A DNA stretch of 64,000 bases from Microplitis mediator (taxonomy: Eukaryota; Arthropoda; Insecta; Hymenoptera; Braconidae): NCBI RefSeq assembly GCF_029852145.1, contig NC_079974.1:14199041-14263040 (forward strand), given 5' to 3'. The notes beneath the pieces are model-generated. The model saw only the letters and a list, made by a program, of their open reading frames with translations. It was not told where the DNA came from and made no database searches. Shown piece by piece: positions 55,530 through 64,000 of the stretch (the stretch's first letter is position 1; each line of letters begins with the position of its first letter). A program made the translations under genes and the position numbers.

Positions 55530-56455
55530 ATGACATAATATGTTACTTTTTCAACTCTTTGTCGTCGATATCTTTTAAACTAATTGACGGATTTTGATAT
55601 TTGATGTAGCAGTCAGCGCGTTTTACTGAGTTTCCGAGCTGATTAGATTTTGAAAATGTTTGATTCAGTCCTTTCAGAGATATTCGCGAAAATCCTTTTT
55701 TTACCATTTCTTTCTCCGACGATATTTCTCGAACGAATTAAGCGATTGGGATGGTTGAGGCGGCAATCGATACGTCTTATCAAGTTCTAGAGCTGATTAG
55801 ATTTTGAAATCGATCGTTTGAATCGTTTTCGAGAAATTTAAAAAAAACGAAAAAAAAAAAACTTTTTTTTGTAATTCTCAGTTATCTTAGGGTCTACTTA
55901 ATCGAATGATCTGAAAATTTCAGGAAAGTTGAGGGCCAATAACCTCTTTCGAATGCCGCAAGAACGATTTGAATCGGTTACAGTCGACTCTGTCTAAAAG
56001 TTCTCTGCCTGAAGGTTCCCGCTGTCTATAGGTTCCAGGATACATTGCTTAAAGGTTCCCGGATATTCCCCCACCCGCTTTCTCGAGTGACGAATCACAA
56101 TTCAGTTTTCGAGCGCTAACTTTAAATGCACGTTTTTTTGAGGTTATGTTTACTGCGCAATGTGTTCGTTTTAGCGTGCGCCTCGGCGCTCGAGGGGAAT
56201 ATATTGTAGGGGAAGTGCTGATGGTGGGGAGAGAACCTTCAGGCAATGGTCCTGTCCCGACGTGGAACCTTTAGACAGAGTCTACTGTAATTAGTTTAAA
56301 AGTTATGAAAGGTTTACACACACACACACACACACACACAGCTTCCTAGGACCCCAAAACGTCAACATCTGATAAAAACTCGATTTTCGAAAATCGGGGT
56401 GAAAACAACAACTTCCCGAATTTTCGAAAATTTACAATTTTCTTAGCGGGAAGTT
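55530..56455 (+). mobile_element. AACTTCCCGC-family repeat, copy 4 (3' part)
   Basis: Contains two internal units (near 55550 and 55705), a CA microsatellite at 56320-56340, and the family end TCTTAGCGGGAAGTT at 56455, right before the pogo-type pseudogene. The 5' end is missing. A MITE is nested in it. Confidence 0.7.
55979..56289. mobile_element. pogo/mariner-type MITE with CAGT ends
   Basis: 311 bp including TA at both ends. Inverted ends CAGTCGACTCTGTCTAAA and its complement with one change each side. TA duplication plus a CAGT start is the IS630/Tc1/pogo pattern. More GC-rich than its surroundings. It lies 185 bp from a pogo-type transposase pseudogene. Confidence 0.8.
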
Positions 56456-56473
56456 AACAAGAACTCAAAAGGA

Positions 56474-56647
56474 ATGAAAAATTCAAGGTGCAATTATAAA
56501 AAAGAAGATGTAAAATTGGCTGTAGCTGAGGCTTTAGGTGGCATGAAGGTTGCTGAAGTTGCTAGAAAATACAACATACCGGAATCAACAATTAGAGCAA
56601 AAAAAATTAACAAATATCGTGATTAACGACCTGGACCATCAACTGTA
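56474..56647 (+). pseudogene. pogo-type transposase, N-terminal HTH
   Basis: From the ATG at 56474: YKKEDVKLAVAEALGG, KVAEVARKYNIPESTIRAKK, a psq-type helix-turn-helix that binds the transposon ends. An in-frame TAA at about 56622 follows INKYRD, and then RPGPSTV reads on to a 606-bp insertion. The same domain starts Tigger- and jerky-like proteins, but the broken frame and insertions show a dead element and not a host gene. Confidence 0.85.
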
Positions 56648-57253
56648 GGGTGCCACAACCTGTGCCTAACGGAGGTTACACGAAATGCACATTTGCATCA
56701 AAAGTAAAAGTGTGTAGTGACACGTATGAATAAACCAATGACAGATAAAAGTTACGTTCGGAGAAACGTAGGAATGAAGAACATGATGGATGTATAATGT
56801 TCGTTCTGATGAACGTAATCTCTGAATAAAGTTTCCTTCGATAAACCGAAAGTTTGATCAAAGTAAAATTTGTAGAAACGGAAGAACGGAAAACGAGACA
56901 TTTGTAGAAATGGAGGAACGAAGAATGAGACGTTTGAATAAACGCGGGTAACGGAGAACGAGACGTTCTTCGTTCCTCCGTTTTTTACAAACGTCTCGTT
57001 CTCCGTTACCCGCGTTTATTTAAACGTCTCATTCTTCGTTCCTCCGTTTCTAAAAATATCTCGTTTTCCGTTCTTCCGTTTCTACAAATCTTACTTTAAT
57101 CAAACGTTTGGTTTATGACGTTCTTCATTGGTACGTTTCTCCGAACGTAACTCTCATCTGTCGTTTGTTTATTCATACGTCTCGCTAGACACTTTTACTT
57201 TTGATGCAAATGTGCGTTGTGTGTAACCTCCGTTAGGCACAAGTTGTGGCAAC
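56648..57253. mobile_element. 606-bp palindromic MITE in the transposase
   Basis: Left end GGTGCCACAACCTGTGCC, right end its near complement; arms of about 290 bp (TTCGTTCCTCCGTTT, AACGTCTCGTTCTCCG and complements). Flanked by TCAACTGTA on both sides (56639-56647, 57254-57262), a 9-bp duplication (or 8 bp plus chance). This fits Mutator- or hAT-like movement, distinct from the TAGGG families. Confidence 0.85.
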
Positions 57254-57262
57254 TCAACTGTA

Positions 57263-57464
57263 CTTAGCGATCAAGAAGAAAATGAGCTCGTTGAGTGGAT
57301 TTTTCATTGTTGTCGACAAGGGTTCCCGGTGTCGAAACAGAAGTTGGTACATAGTGTAAAACTTTTATGTGACAATGATGGTAGAGAAACTCGTTTCAAA
57401 GACAATAAGCCTTGAAGGTCATGGCTTGAAGGTTTTTTAAAACGACATCCGAATGTATCAGCAA
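57263..57464 (+). pseudogene. pogo-type transposase, CENP-B-like HTH
   Basis: Continues LSDQEENELVEWIFHC, GFPVSKQKLVHSVKLL, and then a stop in KP*RSWLEGFLKRHP, the second DNA-binding domain of pogo-type transposases. It is cut after HPNV by the foldback at 57465. Confidence 0.82.
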
Positions 57465-58262
57465 TAGGGTGTCCGTTATTTCCCAAATTGATTTTTGAGT
57501 CTGCAGCGCCCTCAAAATTTTTAGTAAATGCCCTAAAAAAAATTATGAAACCCATATGAGCTCTTAATATTGATAATAACCCGTGCCGCAAACACGATTC
57601 ATTTCCCATTTAAATAACATGGGGTTTTCGTACTTTTTGCAATTAATTTTTTCTTTGCGAAGCCAGTTGATACATTGCTGCGGCACCGAATTATTTTTGT
57701 AGGAAATTGAACGTTCTACAAAAAGTTTTTCTGAAATTTTTCAAAAAAATCACTTTTGTCAAAGTTATTCAAGGTCAAAGTTGAACTAAAAATAAATTTT
57801 TTTTTTTTTTTAACAAAAAATTATCATTATTTACATCCATATTTATTATTTATTGCCGAAAATATCTTATTTTAACGATTTTTTTGGGTCTGTGAAAATA
57901 ATTGAAAAGAGGAGATTTAACTGTTATTGGAAAAAAATTCCCATGAATTAAAAATTTCGAATTCACTATCACTTTTATGAAAAAATAAAATTCGTGGCTA
58001 CGCATGCGCACGAAAGCAAGATGTAGTACCATTACAATCCAGCGTCGTGTTTGGCTATAGTCAGTAATTATCCAAATCGTTCTGTTGTCAAAAATATTTT
58101 AGGTGTTTCTAGTATTAATATTGATAGTGACATGTGACTTATATTATTATTCAGAATCAGTGGTGTTTAACGTTGTCATTACTGACATTATTTTTATTAT
58201 AAAAACATAAATAAAATTTATAAAGTCTTCAAAATCATAATTATACTGCTATAATCATTGAT

Positions 58263-58481
58263 TACCGTACGAAGGACGGTGTGGCTCAATAAGTTATAGA
58301 TCAAATTGAACGGAATATAGTATAGTGCCGGATAGCTCAACTGGTAGAGCACTCGGCGCGACACTGAATTGGTCTGGGTTCGATTCCCAGTTCGGGCAGT
58401 CTATATTTTTCTCAATTTATCTATAAATTGTCTTATTGAGAGGTTTGCATGTTTAGGTTTCCACTATATTTAAATGGTTGA
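58263..58481 (+). mobile_element. 219-bp tRNA-bearing unit, single copy
   Basis: Flanked by the 13-bp duplication TATAATCATTGAT (58250-58262, 58482-58494). It starts TACCGTACGAAGGACGG and ends AAATGGTTGA. The length equals the period of the array at 6283-7272. It carries the tRNA-like core between inverted CTCAATAAG/CTTATTGAG flanks. No poly(A) tail. Insertion without arm damage shows it moves as a unit. Confidence 0.85.
58326..58397 (+). tRNA. tRNA-like gene in the single unit
   Basis: Same cloverleaf as the 6.4-7.2 kb copies, with A and B boxes intact. Changes in the acceptor (TGCCGGA) and anticodon region (CGCGACACTGAA) weaken the fold, and the anticodon loop again lacks U33. Likely a pseudo-tRNA. 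Confidence 0.5.
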
Positions 58482-59290
58482 TATAATCATTGATTTGGCA
58501 GTATAATTATGATTTTGAAGACTTTATAAATTTTATTTATGTTTTTATAATAAAAATAATGTCAGTAATGACAACGTTAAACACCACTGATTCTGAATAA
58601 TAATATAAGTCACATGTCACTATCAATATTAATACTAGAAACACCTAAAATATTTTTGACAACAGAACGATTTGGATAATTACTGACTATAGCCAAACAC
58701 GACGCTGGATTGTAATGGTACTACATCTTGCTTTCGTGCGCATGCGTAGCCACGAATTTTATTTTTTCATAAAAGTGATAGTGAATTCGAAATTTTTAAT
58801 TCATGGGAATTTTTTTCCAATAACAGTTAAATCTCCTCTTTTCAATTATTTTCACAGACCCAAAAAAATCGTTAAAATAAGATATTTTCGGCAATAAATA
58901 ATAAATATGGATGTAAATAATGATAATTTTTTGTTAAAAAAAAAAAAAAATTTATTTTTAGTTCAACTTTGACTTTGAATAACTTTGACAAAAGTGATTT
59001 TTTTGAAAAATTTCAGAAAAACTTTTTGTAGAACGTTCAATTTCCTACAAAAATAATTCGGTGCCGCAGCAATGTATCAACTGGCTTCGCAAAGAAAAAA
59101 TTAATTGCAAAAAGTACGAAAACCCCATGTTATTTAAATGGGAAATGAATCGTGTTTGCGGCACGGGTTATTATCAATATTAAGAGCTCATATGGGTTTC
59201 ATAATTTTTTTTAGGGCATTTACTAAAAATTTTGAGGGCGCTGCAGACTCAAAAATCAATTTGGGAAATAACGGACACCCTAATCAGCAA

Positions 59291-60204
59291 GAATATCTGA
59301 AAATTTGTCCTTAACAAGAGCTAAGGTGACAGAACTTCAGATTCGTGGTAGGTTCCTGACTATTACAGTGAATTTTTTACTGATCAAAAATTTTCGAAAA
59401 TTGATCCTAAAAGAGTTTTCAATGGAGATGAAATTGGAATTTCAATGAGTCCAAAGCCACCATCAGTACTTGCTCCAAAAGGCACGAAAAACGTTTACAA
59501 TGTGGTTGGTAGTAGCGAGAAAGAAAACGTCACTGTTCTAGTCACCGCAAATGCTGCTGGTGATTTAGCACCATTTTTATTGTTATTTGCAGGGCAGTGT
59601 TCCGAAAGATGTTATTTGAGTTGGACCTCCAAATTTCAGTTTTGGCCATTCTGAGAATGGCTGGATGACGGCAAAAAATTTTTACGAGTATATTACCAAT
59701 GGTTTTTTCCATGGGTAGAAAGCAAAATTGAATTACCCATTATTTTGTACATCGACGGACATTGCTCTCATGTTACGTTGACATTAAGCAAATTTTGCAG
59801 TGAAAATCAAATTATTCACATAGCTCTTTATCCTAACGCTACACACATTCCGCACATTTAGAGCTGCTTATCGAAGATCTTTTGAAGCTCTGTGTCATGA
59901 TTCCGGTACTATAAGTATCAAAAGATGTCAAGTTGCACATGTGTTAAAAAAAACTTTTGAAAGTTTAGACTTAAGAAAAATTTTAGAGAACGGGTTTAAA
60001 ACTTGTGGCTTATATCCTGTTGACGTTAACGCAATAGATTTCAATAAAGTGTTTAAAAAACAGGGAAATTCATCAAATGAGACACTAAGCACTTCTGAAG
60101 AGGTAATAAATACACCTAAGGATTCAGCAGCTCTAAAAATGTTAGAAAGCTTGATAGACGAGGATAAATTGTTATCATTTAAAGCTAACAATAGTTCTGT
60201 TTGA
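59291..60204 (+). pseudogene. pogo-type transposase, DDE catalytic part
   Basis: After ISENLSLTRAKVTEL the frame shifts. VFNGDEIGISMSPKPPSVLA (first catalytic Asp), ENVTVLVTANAAGDLAPFLLLF and, after a stop at 59652-59654 and a frame change, LYIDGHCSHVTL (second Asp). The region expected to hold the third acidic residue is deleted or scrambled near 59850. The last part (59941-60204) reads KKTFESLDLRKILENGFKTCGLYPVDVNAI, a known C-terminal block. Clearly non-functional. Confidence 0.87.
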
Positions 60205-60520
60205 AAGGGAAATAAAGAAAATGAAAGCCTCTATGAAATATGGTTTAAATTAACAAATTCATATGGCAGTGCCAATGTTTATTTTAACACCGTACATGTT
60301 TCTGTCCAGGAAGTAAGTGGTGTACATCAAAATAGTCAATTTTTATCAAATTATTTTATAACAGATTTATAATAATTTATCTTCATCATTTCTAGCCAAA
60401 CATTTCTAACACTGATGAAACGGAACAGTCACTCTCTGAAATGCTACAGCTACCGATTGTAGACGACCCAGAGGCAGATCCATCAGAACATAATCTGGAT
60501 TATGAAACAGTACTTTAATT
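60205..60520 (+). pseudogene. Probable 3' remnant of the pogo-type gene
   Basis: Short frames continue in the same style (KENESLYEIWFKL, then QTFLTLMKRN), with an intron-like or decayed stretch between. An end near 60518 is suggested by loss of coding pattern. Confidence 0.4.
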
Positions 60521-61602
60521 ATTTTCTTACTTACTAACCTAAATTTGTTTAATTACTATCCTTAATTAACTAACACAGTTTTGCAGATACTATTTATGAT
60601 ATCTAATTTATAAATACTATATTTTTAATTAATTTTTTTTTTTTAGTCAATTAAGCATTCACATATGCTTAATTGCTCATTTGAAAATCTATATATTTAC
60701 ACTCAAAAAATTATGTATGTTATTGAATTTTCTTAAATAAAATGATTATTTTTATAATCGCAACTCTTTTTTTTAATAACATCGTTTGCATTTTTGCACA
60801 CCTCGAACGCGAAGCGGAGAGGTAGTGCTCTCCTGTCACCAAATTTTAAAACTGAGTTTCGGTCAACTTCTATCATCTCCACTAATTTTATATAGCACTT
60901 AATAAATAAAAAAAAAAAAATTACTAATAGCAAAAAAAAACTCTAATAAATAATTCTAACATAGTTATAAGTTTTTTTATTTAGACTTATCAAAAAAAAG
61001 TTAATTGAAAAAAATTTTACTTGAACGTCAGTTGGTCTGTACATATGTGAGCACGATATCTCTCGACAAACTTGATGAATCAGTTTGATTTTTTTTTTAT
61101 TAGCTCCGGATTTTATTTCTTATGTACTCTTTCAAATATCACTGTTTTAAACCGTCACATTCATTAATAATAATTAAATAAAAACTCAAAACTGATGGTT
61201 TTAACTAATAAAAAATTCGCCATTTCTTCTCCACAAATAGATATACACAAATGGATATAGAGTTTTTAGTTCATCTGAATTCCACGCTTCGCAAGCACTA
61301 TTTTTTTTTTTTTTTGTTTTTTTTGTTTTTTTTTTAAATAAGTTAACTATTATTTTTTTAGCAAGTAAAGACAAATCGCCGGTAACGTACCGTTCAAAAA
61401 TATTTCGTGTCAATTAAACAGATACATTTTTTTCAACTTATTTAAAAAAAATATTCGGACAAAAAATTAATAAAAGTAAAATGATTACCTATTCATAATA
61501 TTACATGAGTTTTTGAGGTGTGCACTTTTGGATTTTCCAAATTATTTTTTATTTTTAAGATTGGATCAGAAAATATTAAGTGGCACTCAGATTTAGTAGT
61601 AA
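60521..61602. other. AT-rich DNA, nothing assigned
   Basis: Contains GTGCACTTTTGGATTTTCC at about 61522, the inverted start word of repeat D. Several A/T runs. Minus-strand frames near 60733 and 61201 are not supported. Confidence 0.4.
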
Positions 61603-62337
61603 ATGATGTTCGATTTGAATGGAGAATTAATTGCAAGTACGGAACAAGTTTTGAAATCTTTCTCTAATTTAACTACAATCTCCACAAAGTCTCTCCAATC
61701 ACAAAATCCATCTATTCCTGTTGCTTCAAGTCTAAATATTCAAGCTACTGATTCAACTCCTTCCCCTTCTGCATTATTGCCAAAACAACTGTCTTTCAGT
61801 ACTATTGATATTCAACGTTCTCCAGTAAAGACACCAGATAATCTTCCATTAGCAAACATCACAAATGCTGATCCATGCATAGACAAATTTTCTGATCTTT
61901 TCAAAAAGTTACTTCATTCGCCTAAACCTGATTTATCAAATAAAAATAAAAGACGAAAAAATAACAAAACTCTTATTCCATCTGTTTTATCTAGTTCGCA
62001 GTGGCAAACCATTAAAGAAAATAAAGAAAATCAAAAACGTATAAAAGCTAAAGAAACAATTTTAAAGCGAAAAATTAAAATTGAACAGCGAAAAAATAAA
62101 AAGAAAGAACAAGAAAAAGAACGCGTAAGGAGAGAAGAAAAATTAAAAAAAGGGAGAACCAAATTAGCAAAAGAAAAAGAAAAATTTGAAAAACAACAGC
62201 AAAAAATTAAAGATGCGGTGGAGAAACAAAAATTGAAAGAAGAAGAATTGCTAAAAAAATTAAAAGCTGCGGAAATAAGAAAACAAATTGCTGAGCGTGA
62301 AGCTGAAGAAATCGAATTACAAAAAAAAAATCAATAA
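61603..62337 (+). CDS. Coiled-coil protein, transposase-tail-like
   Basis: An intact 244-residue frame (MMFDLNGELIAST...). Ser/Thr/Pro-rich for about 110 residues, then FSDLFKKLLHSPKPDLSNK, a basic KNKRRKNNK, IPSVLSSSQW, and about 95 residues of Lys/Glu-rich coiled coil. The order SP-K-basic-IPSVLSSxxW-coiled coil matches the C-terminal tails of insect pogo/Tigger-type transposases. So this may be the last exon of the element at 56474 or of a relative. A host gene is also possible. No catalytic domain. Confidence 0.5.
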   Translation: MMFDLNGELIASTEQVLKSFSNLTTISTKSLQSQNPSIPVASSLNIQATDSTPSPSALLPKQLSFSTIDIQRSPVKTPDNLPLANITNADPCIDKFSDLFKKLLHSPKPDLSNKNKRRKNNKTLIPSVLSSSQWQTIKENKENQKRIKAKETILKRKIKIEQRKNKKKEQEKERVRREEKLKKGRTKLAKEKEKFEKQQQKIKDAVEKQKLKEEELLKKLKAAEIRKQIAEREAEEIELQKKNQ

Positions 62338-62372
62338 TTGGTAAAATAAACAAAAGTATTTTCTGCCCTCCG

Positions 62373-62428
62373 GCCGGAAAGTGGCAACTTTCGGGCCGCT
62401 GCCCCAAACGAAGTTGCGACTTTCCGGC
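62373..62428. repeat. GC-rich hairpin
   Basis: GCCGGAAAGTGGCAACTT and its complement with one change, around a 20-base GC-rich loop. Directly after the coiled-coil frame; far richer in GC than anything nearby. Confidence 0.75.
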
Positions 62429-62440
62429 TTCGTCGAGCAG

Positions 62441-62578
62441 AAAAATAGTATACGCACCTTGGCCAGTAAAAAAGAAAGCCTCAGACCACATGTTTGTCAG
62501 CCTCGGCTTCGCCTCGGCCAACAATTACATGTGCTCTGAGACTTTTCTTATTTTACTGGCCTAGGTATGTAATATACT
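62441..62578. mobile_element. Hairpin element, GTATACGCACC arms
   Basis: Arms of about 45 bp (GGCCAGTAAAA, CTCAGACCACATGT against complements) around a loop that forms its own stem (AGCCTCGGCTTCGCCTCGGC). MITE-like; the small minus-strand frame over it is not a gene. Confidence 0.7.
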
Positions 62579-62770
62579 ATTTATCGTAGCTATAAAACTA
62601 TGCTAGTCAATTTTAGTATTATTATTAAAATGTGCTGTGCTTACTTGTAATATTATTTTTTTTAATGAATATAATTCTTAGTTATTTTAATACACTTATA
62701 ATTGTTTTTTCAAAGTTTTTTTCTTTAAATTTTTATCAAATTCTTAACTTTAGACCCTATTGAACCATCC

Positions 62771-63042
62771 GCAGTAATGAGTACGCAGTAATTGGGTCAT
62801 TCGCAGTAATTGGCATGCAGTAATAAGGGCAAGCCACTTTAGGCCCCGCAGTAATACATGCATATAGACTTATCTTTAAAATGCTTATTATTTAAAGAAA
62901 ATATTAGTTTATCTCATTGTTGATTTTTTTCAAGTTAATAATAAGTACAACTTGGGTATAAAAAAAAAATATCGATATCTTGGAATAAAATTCATTAAGT
63001 ATATTGCTTTTGAAGTAAGACCTACAAAAAAATCGCAGTAAT
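62771..63042. repeat. Cluster of GCAGTAAT words
   Basis: GCAGTAAT at 62771, 62785, 62803, 62817, 62848 and 63035 (and again at 63551), all on the same strand, spacing 14, 18, 14, 31, then wider. This could be subterminal transposon repeats or protein-binding sites. Confidence 0.6.
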
Positions 63043-63209
63043 ACCCACACTTACCCTAACCAACTTATTTGTTACCTATGCAATTCAGTAAGTTGGAGCA
63101 GATCCTGTTTCGTTAAAAAAAAATGTTGACAATTTGCCAGTTTTACTTGTCGAAGAAAATGAGGTTAGGACATATTTCTGAACTTGAGTAAAAAAAATAA
63201 TATATTTAC

Positions 63210-63643
63210 CTCATTGAAGGCCATCTTCTTCGTTATAATTCCGCGTGGCTCTCGGGTGGTGCTTCCGGCACCTCCTTGTCCCACTTTAAAGTTTGTGTAC
63301 AGCAAAGATGTATAATCTCTTCGATGTTTTTGTTAATGTTATTGTTGGTGATGTAATCTTTATGGTTGGACACTTCAATATTGATTGTTCCAAAATCGTT
63401 GTTGTAGTCGTTGTTATTTTTTTTGCCGCCTACACAGACGGCGTCAACGTTTCTGCTACTTCCTGGTGATTTGACTTTTTCGTGGTCGTCCTCCACCCTC
63501 ACGCTGTATAAAACGACACATCGAGGATACAACAGGAACAAAGTACACTCGCAGTAATTCAATAAACACAAGATAGCTGCAAATAGGTCTAATATTGTTC
63601 CTATTGCTTCGTTTGACGTGTGGGAGCCCTTAGCGACACACAT
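63210..63643 (-). CDS. Possible host exon(s)
   Basis: A minus-strand frame of 136 codons from 63643 to 63233 with a hydrophobic stretch (ILDLFAAILCLLNY, then LFLLYPRCVVLYS). A more balanced, Asn-rich part follows (DDHEKVKSPGSSRNVDAV ... EIIHLCCTQTLKWDKEVPEAPPES). Composition is clearly less AT-biased than neighbours. Acceptor-like TTTTATACAG lies before VRVEDD, and after the stop an ATG (63224-63222) reads MAFNE into GAG|GTAAAT, a donor. It may be a 5' exon of a host gene in either frame. No family recognised. Confidence 0.35.
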
Positions 63644-64000
63644 ACGTCACGAGATCAAGTCAGAGAGCACCTTGACCCCCCGACAGGCCAACACCACTTG
63701 ACTGTTTTTTCTTCAAAAACACGTCGCCATCCAGTTGATACGTGTTTTTGTCTATCGTTTACTTCTAATGTTATATTTTTTTTCTTTGTGATTTACAAAA
63801 TCATTGTTTACTATTTATTTTTCAAATTATTGCCTCACATGAAATTTTTTATTTTTAAAAGAATGATTTTGATATCTACCTTGTCTTAATTATCATCAAT
63901 AGATCTCATGTCACTGACGCACGATTATGAAAGCAGCTTAACATTAAATAAGTTAAAAATTGTAGGTTATCTCCGATCGAGTTAGTTAAATTTGATTAAA
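63644..64000. other. No supported feature
   Basis: The beginning reads open on the plus strand (63620-63889), opposite the exon candidate, then becomes T-rich. I see no repeat ends. Confidence 0.35.

Larger units (their letters stand above)
57465..59282. mobile_element. TAGGGTGTCCG foldback with tRNA unit (hAT-like)
   Basis: 1818 bp inside the transposase pseudogene with a perfect 8-bp duplication ATCAGCAA (57457-57464, 59283-59290). Removing it restores the protein-coding context. Ends TAGGGTGTCCGTTATTTCCC and its complement; arms of about 790 bp. Modules GAGCTCTTAATATTGATAAT, TTTCCCATTTAAATAACATG and TTGTAGGAAATTGAACG. The 219-bp tRNA unit sits exactly at its centre. The two 60-codon frames at 57850 and 58715 are the same sequence on the two arms. 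Confidence 0.92.

Noticed and set aside
57850..58897. Two identical 60-codon frames on opposite strands
   Set aside because: They are the two arms of one palindrome.
62207..62524. A 105-codon minus-strand frame over the coiled-coil ORF end
   Set aside because: Shadow of the plus-strand Lys/Glu-rich codons and of the GC-rich hairpins.
1..64000. Integrated polydnavirus (bracovirus) segment, considered because the genome may be a parasitoid wasp
   Set aside because: I saw no recognisable virulence genes and no pair of segment boundary repeats; all structured parts are explained by transposable elements.

Overview
This is a eukaryotic, almost certainly insect, nuclear window: very AT-rich, with no operons and no Shine-Dalgarno spacing. 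It is packed with nested transposable elements and holds only a few doubtful host exons. The elements suggest a hymenopteran such as a parasitoid wasp, but that is an inference from their flavour and no host gene was recognised.

Layout. About 1.0-9.4 kb is one broken APE-type LINE with a (TAA)n tail. It is split by four later insertions: an AACTTCCCGC-family repeat, a 1.08-kb inverted-repeat element that carries a tRNA-like fragment, an array of a 219-bp tRNA-bearing unit, and a GC-rich retroinsert. At 9.5-16.4 kb there are two palindromic foldback elements, an Asn-rich exon candidate and several MITEs. At 16.4-21.4 kb lies a young Ty3/gypsy retrotransposon on the minus strand. It has identical 253-bp LTRs, a tRNA-Trp primer site and a CHCC Gag motif, all of which point to the CsRn1 group.

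From 21.4 to 55.5 kb the sequence is a patchwork. It holds LTR-like TGTAAC... elements of 1.1-2.1 kb, (TA)n tracts, and long near-palindromic foldback elements of 0.5-2.7 kb that mostly start TAGGGTG and end CACCCTA. At 55.5-60.5 kb a pogo/Tigger-type transposase pseudogene is cut by a 606-bp MITE and an 1.8-kb foldback, and the foldback itself carries another copy of the 219-bp tRNA unit. At 61.6-62.3 kb there is an intact coiled-coil ORF resembling a pogo-type C-terminal tail, followed by GC-rich hairpins, a cluster of GCAGTAAT words and a possible minus-strand host exon.

Main result. The TAGGGTG/CACCCTA foldbacks are best explained as hAT-like non-autonomous elements. Five copies lie outside (TA)n tracts and have 8-bp target duplications at 7 or 8 of 8 positions: ATGTATAT, ATATRCAA, ATKACTAT, ATACATAT and ATCAGCAA. 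All five fit the hAT target pattern nTnnnnAn. Several otherwise divergent families in this group carry the same short internal motifs in the same order. A second notable unit is the 219-bp tRNA-containing hairpin, with intact pol III A and B boxes. It appears once with a 13-bp duplication and again as a tandem and inverted array.
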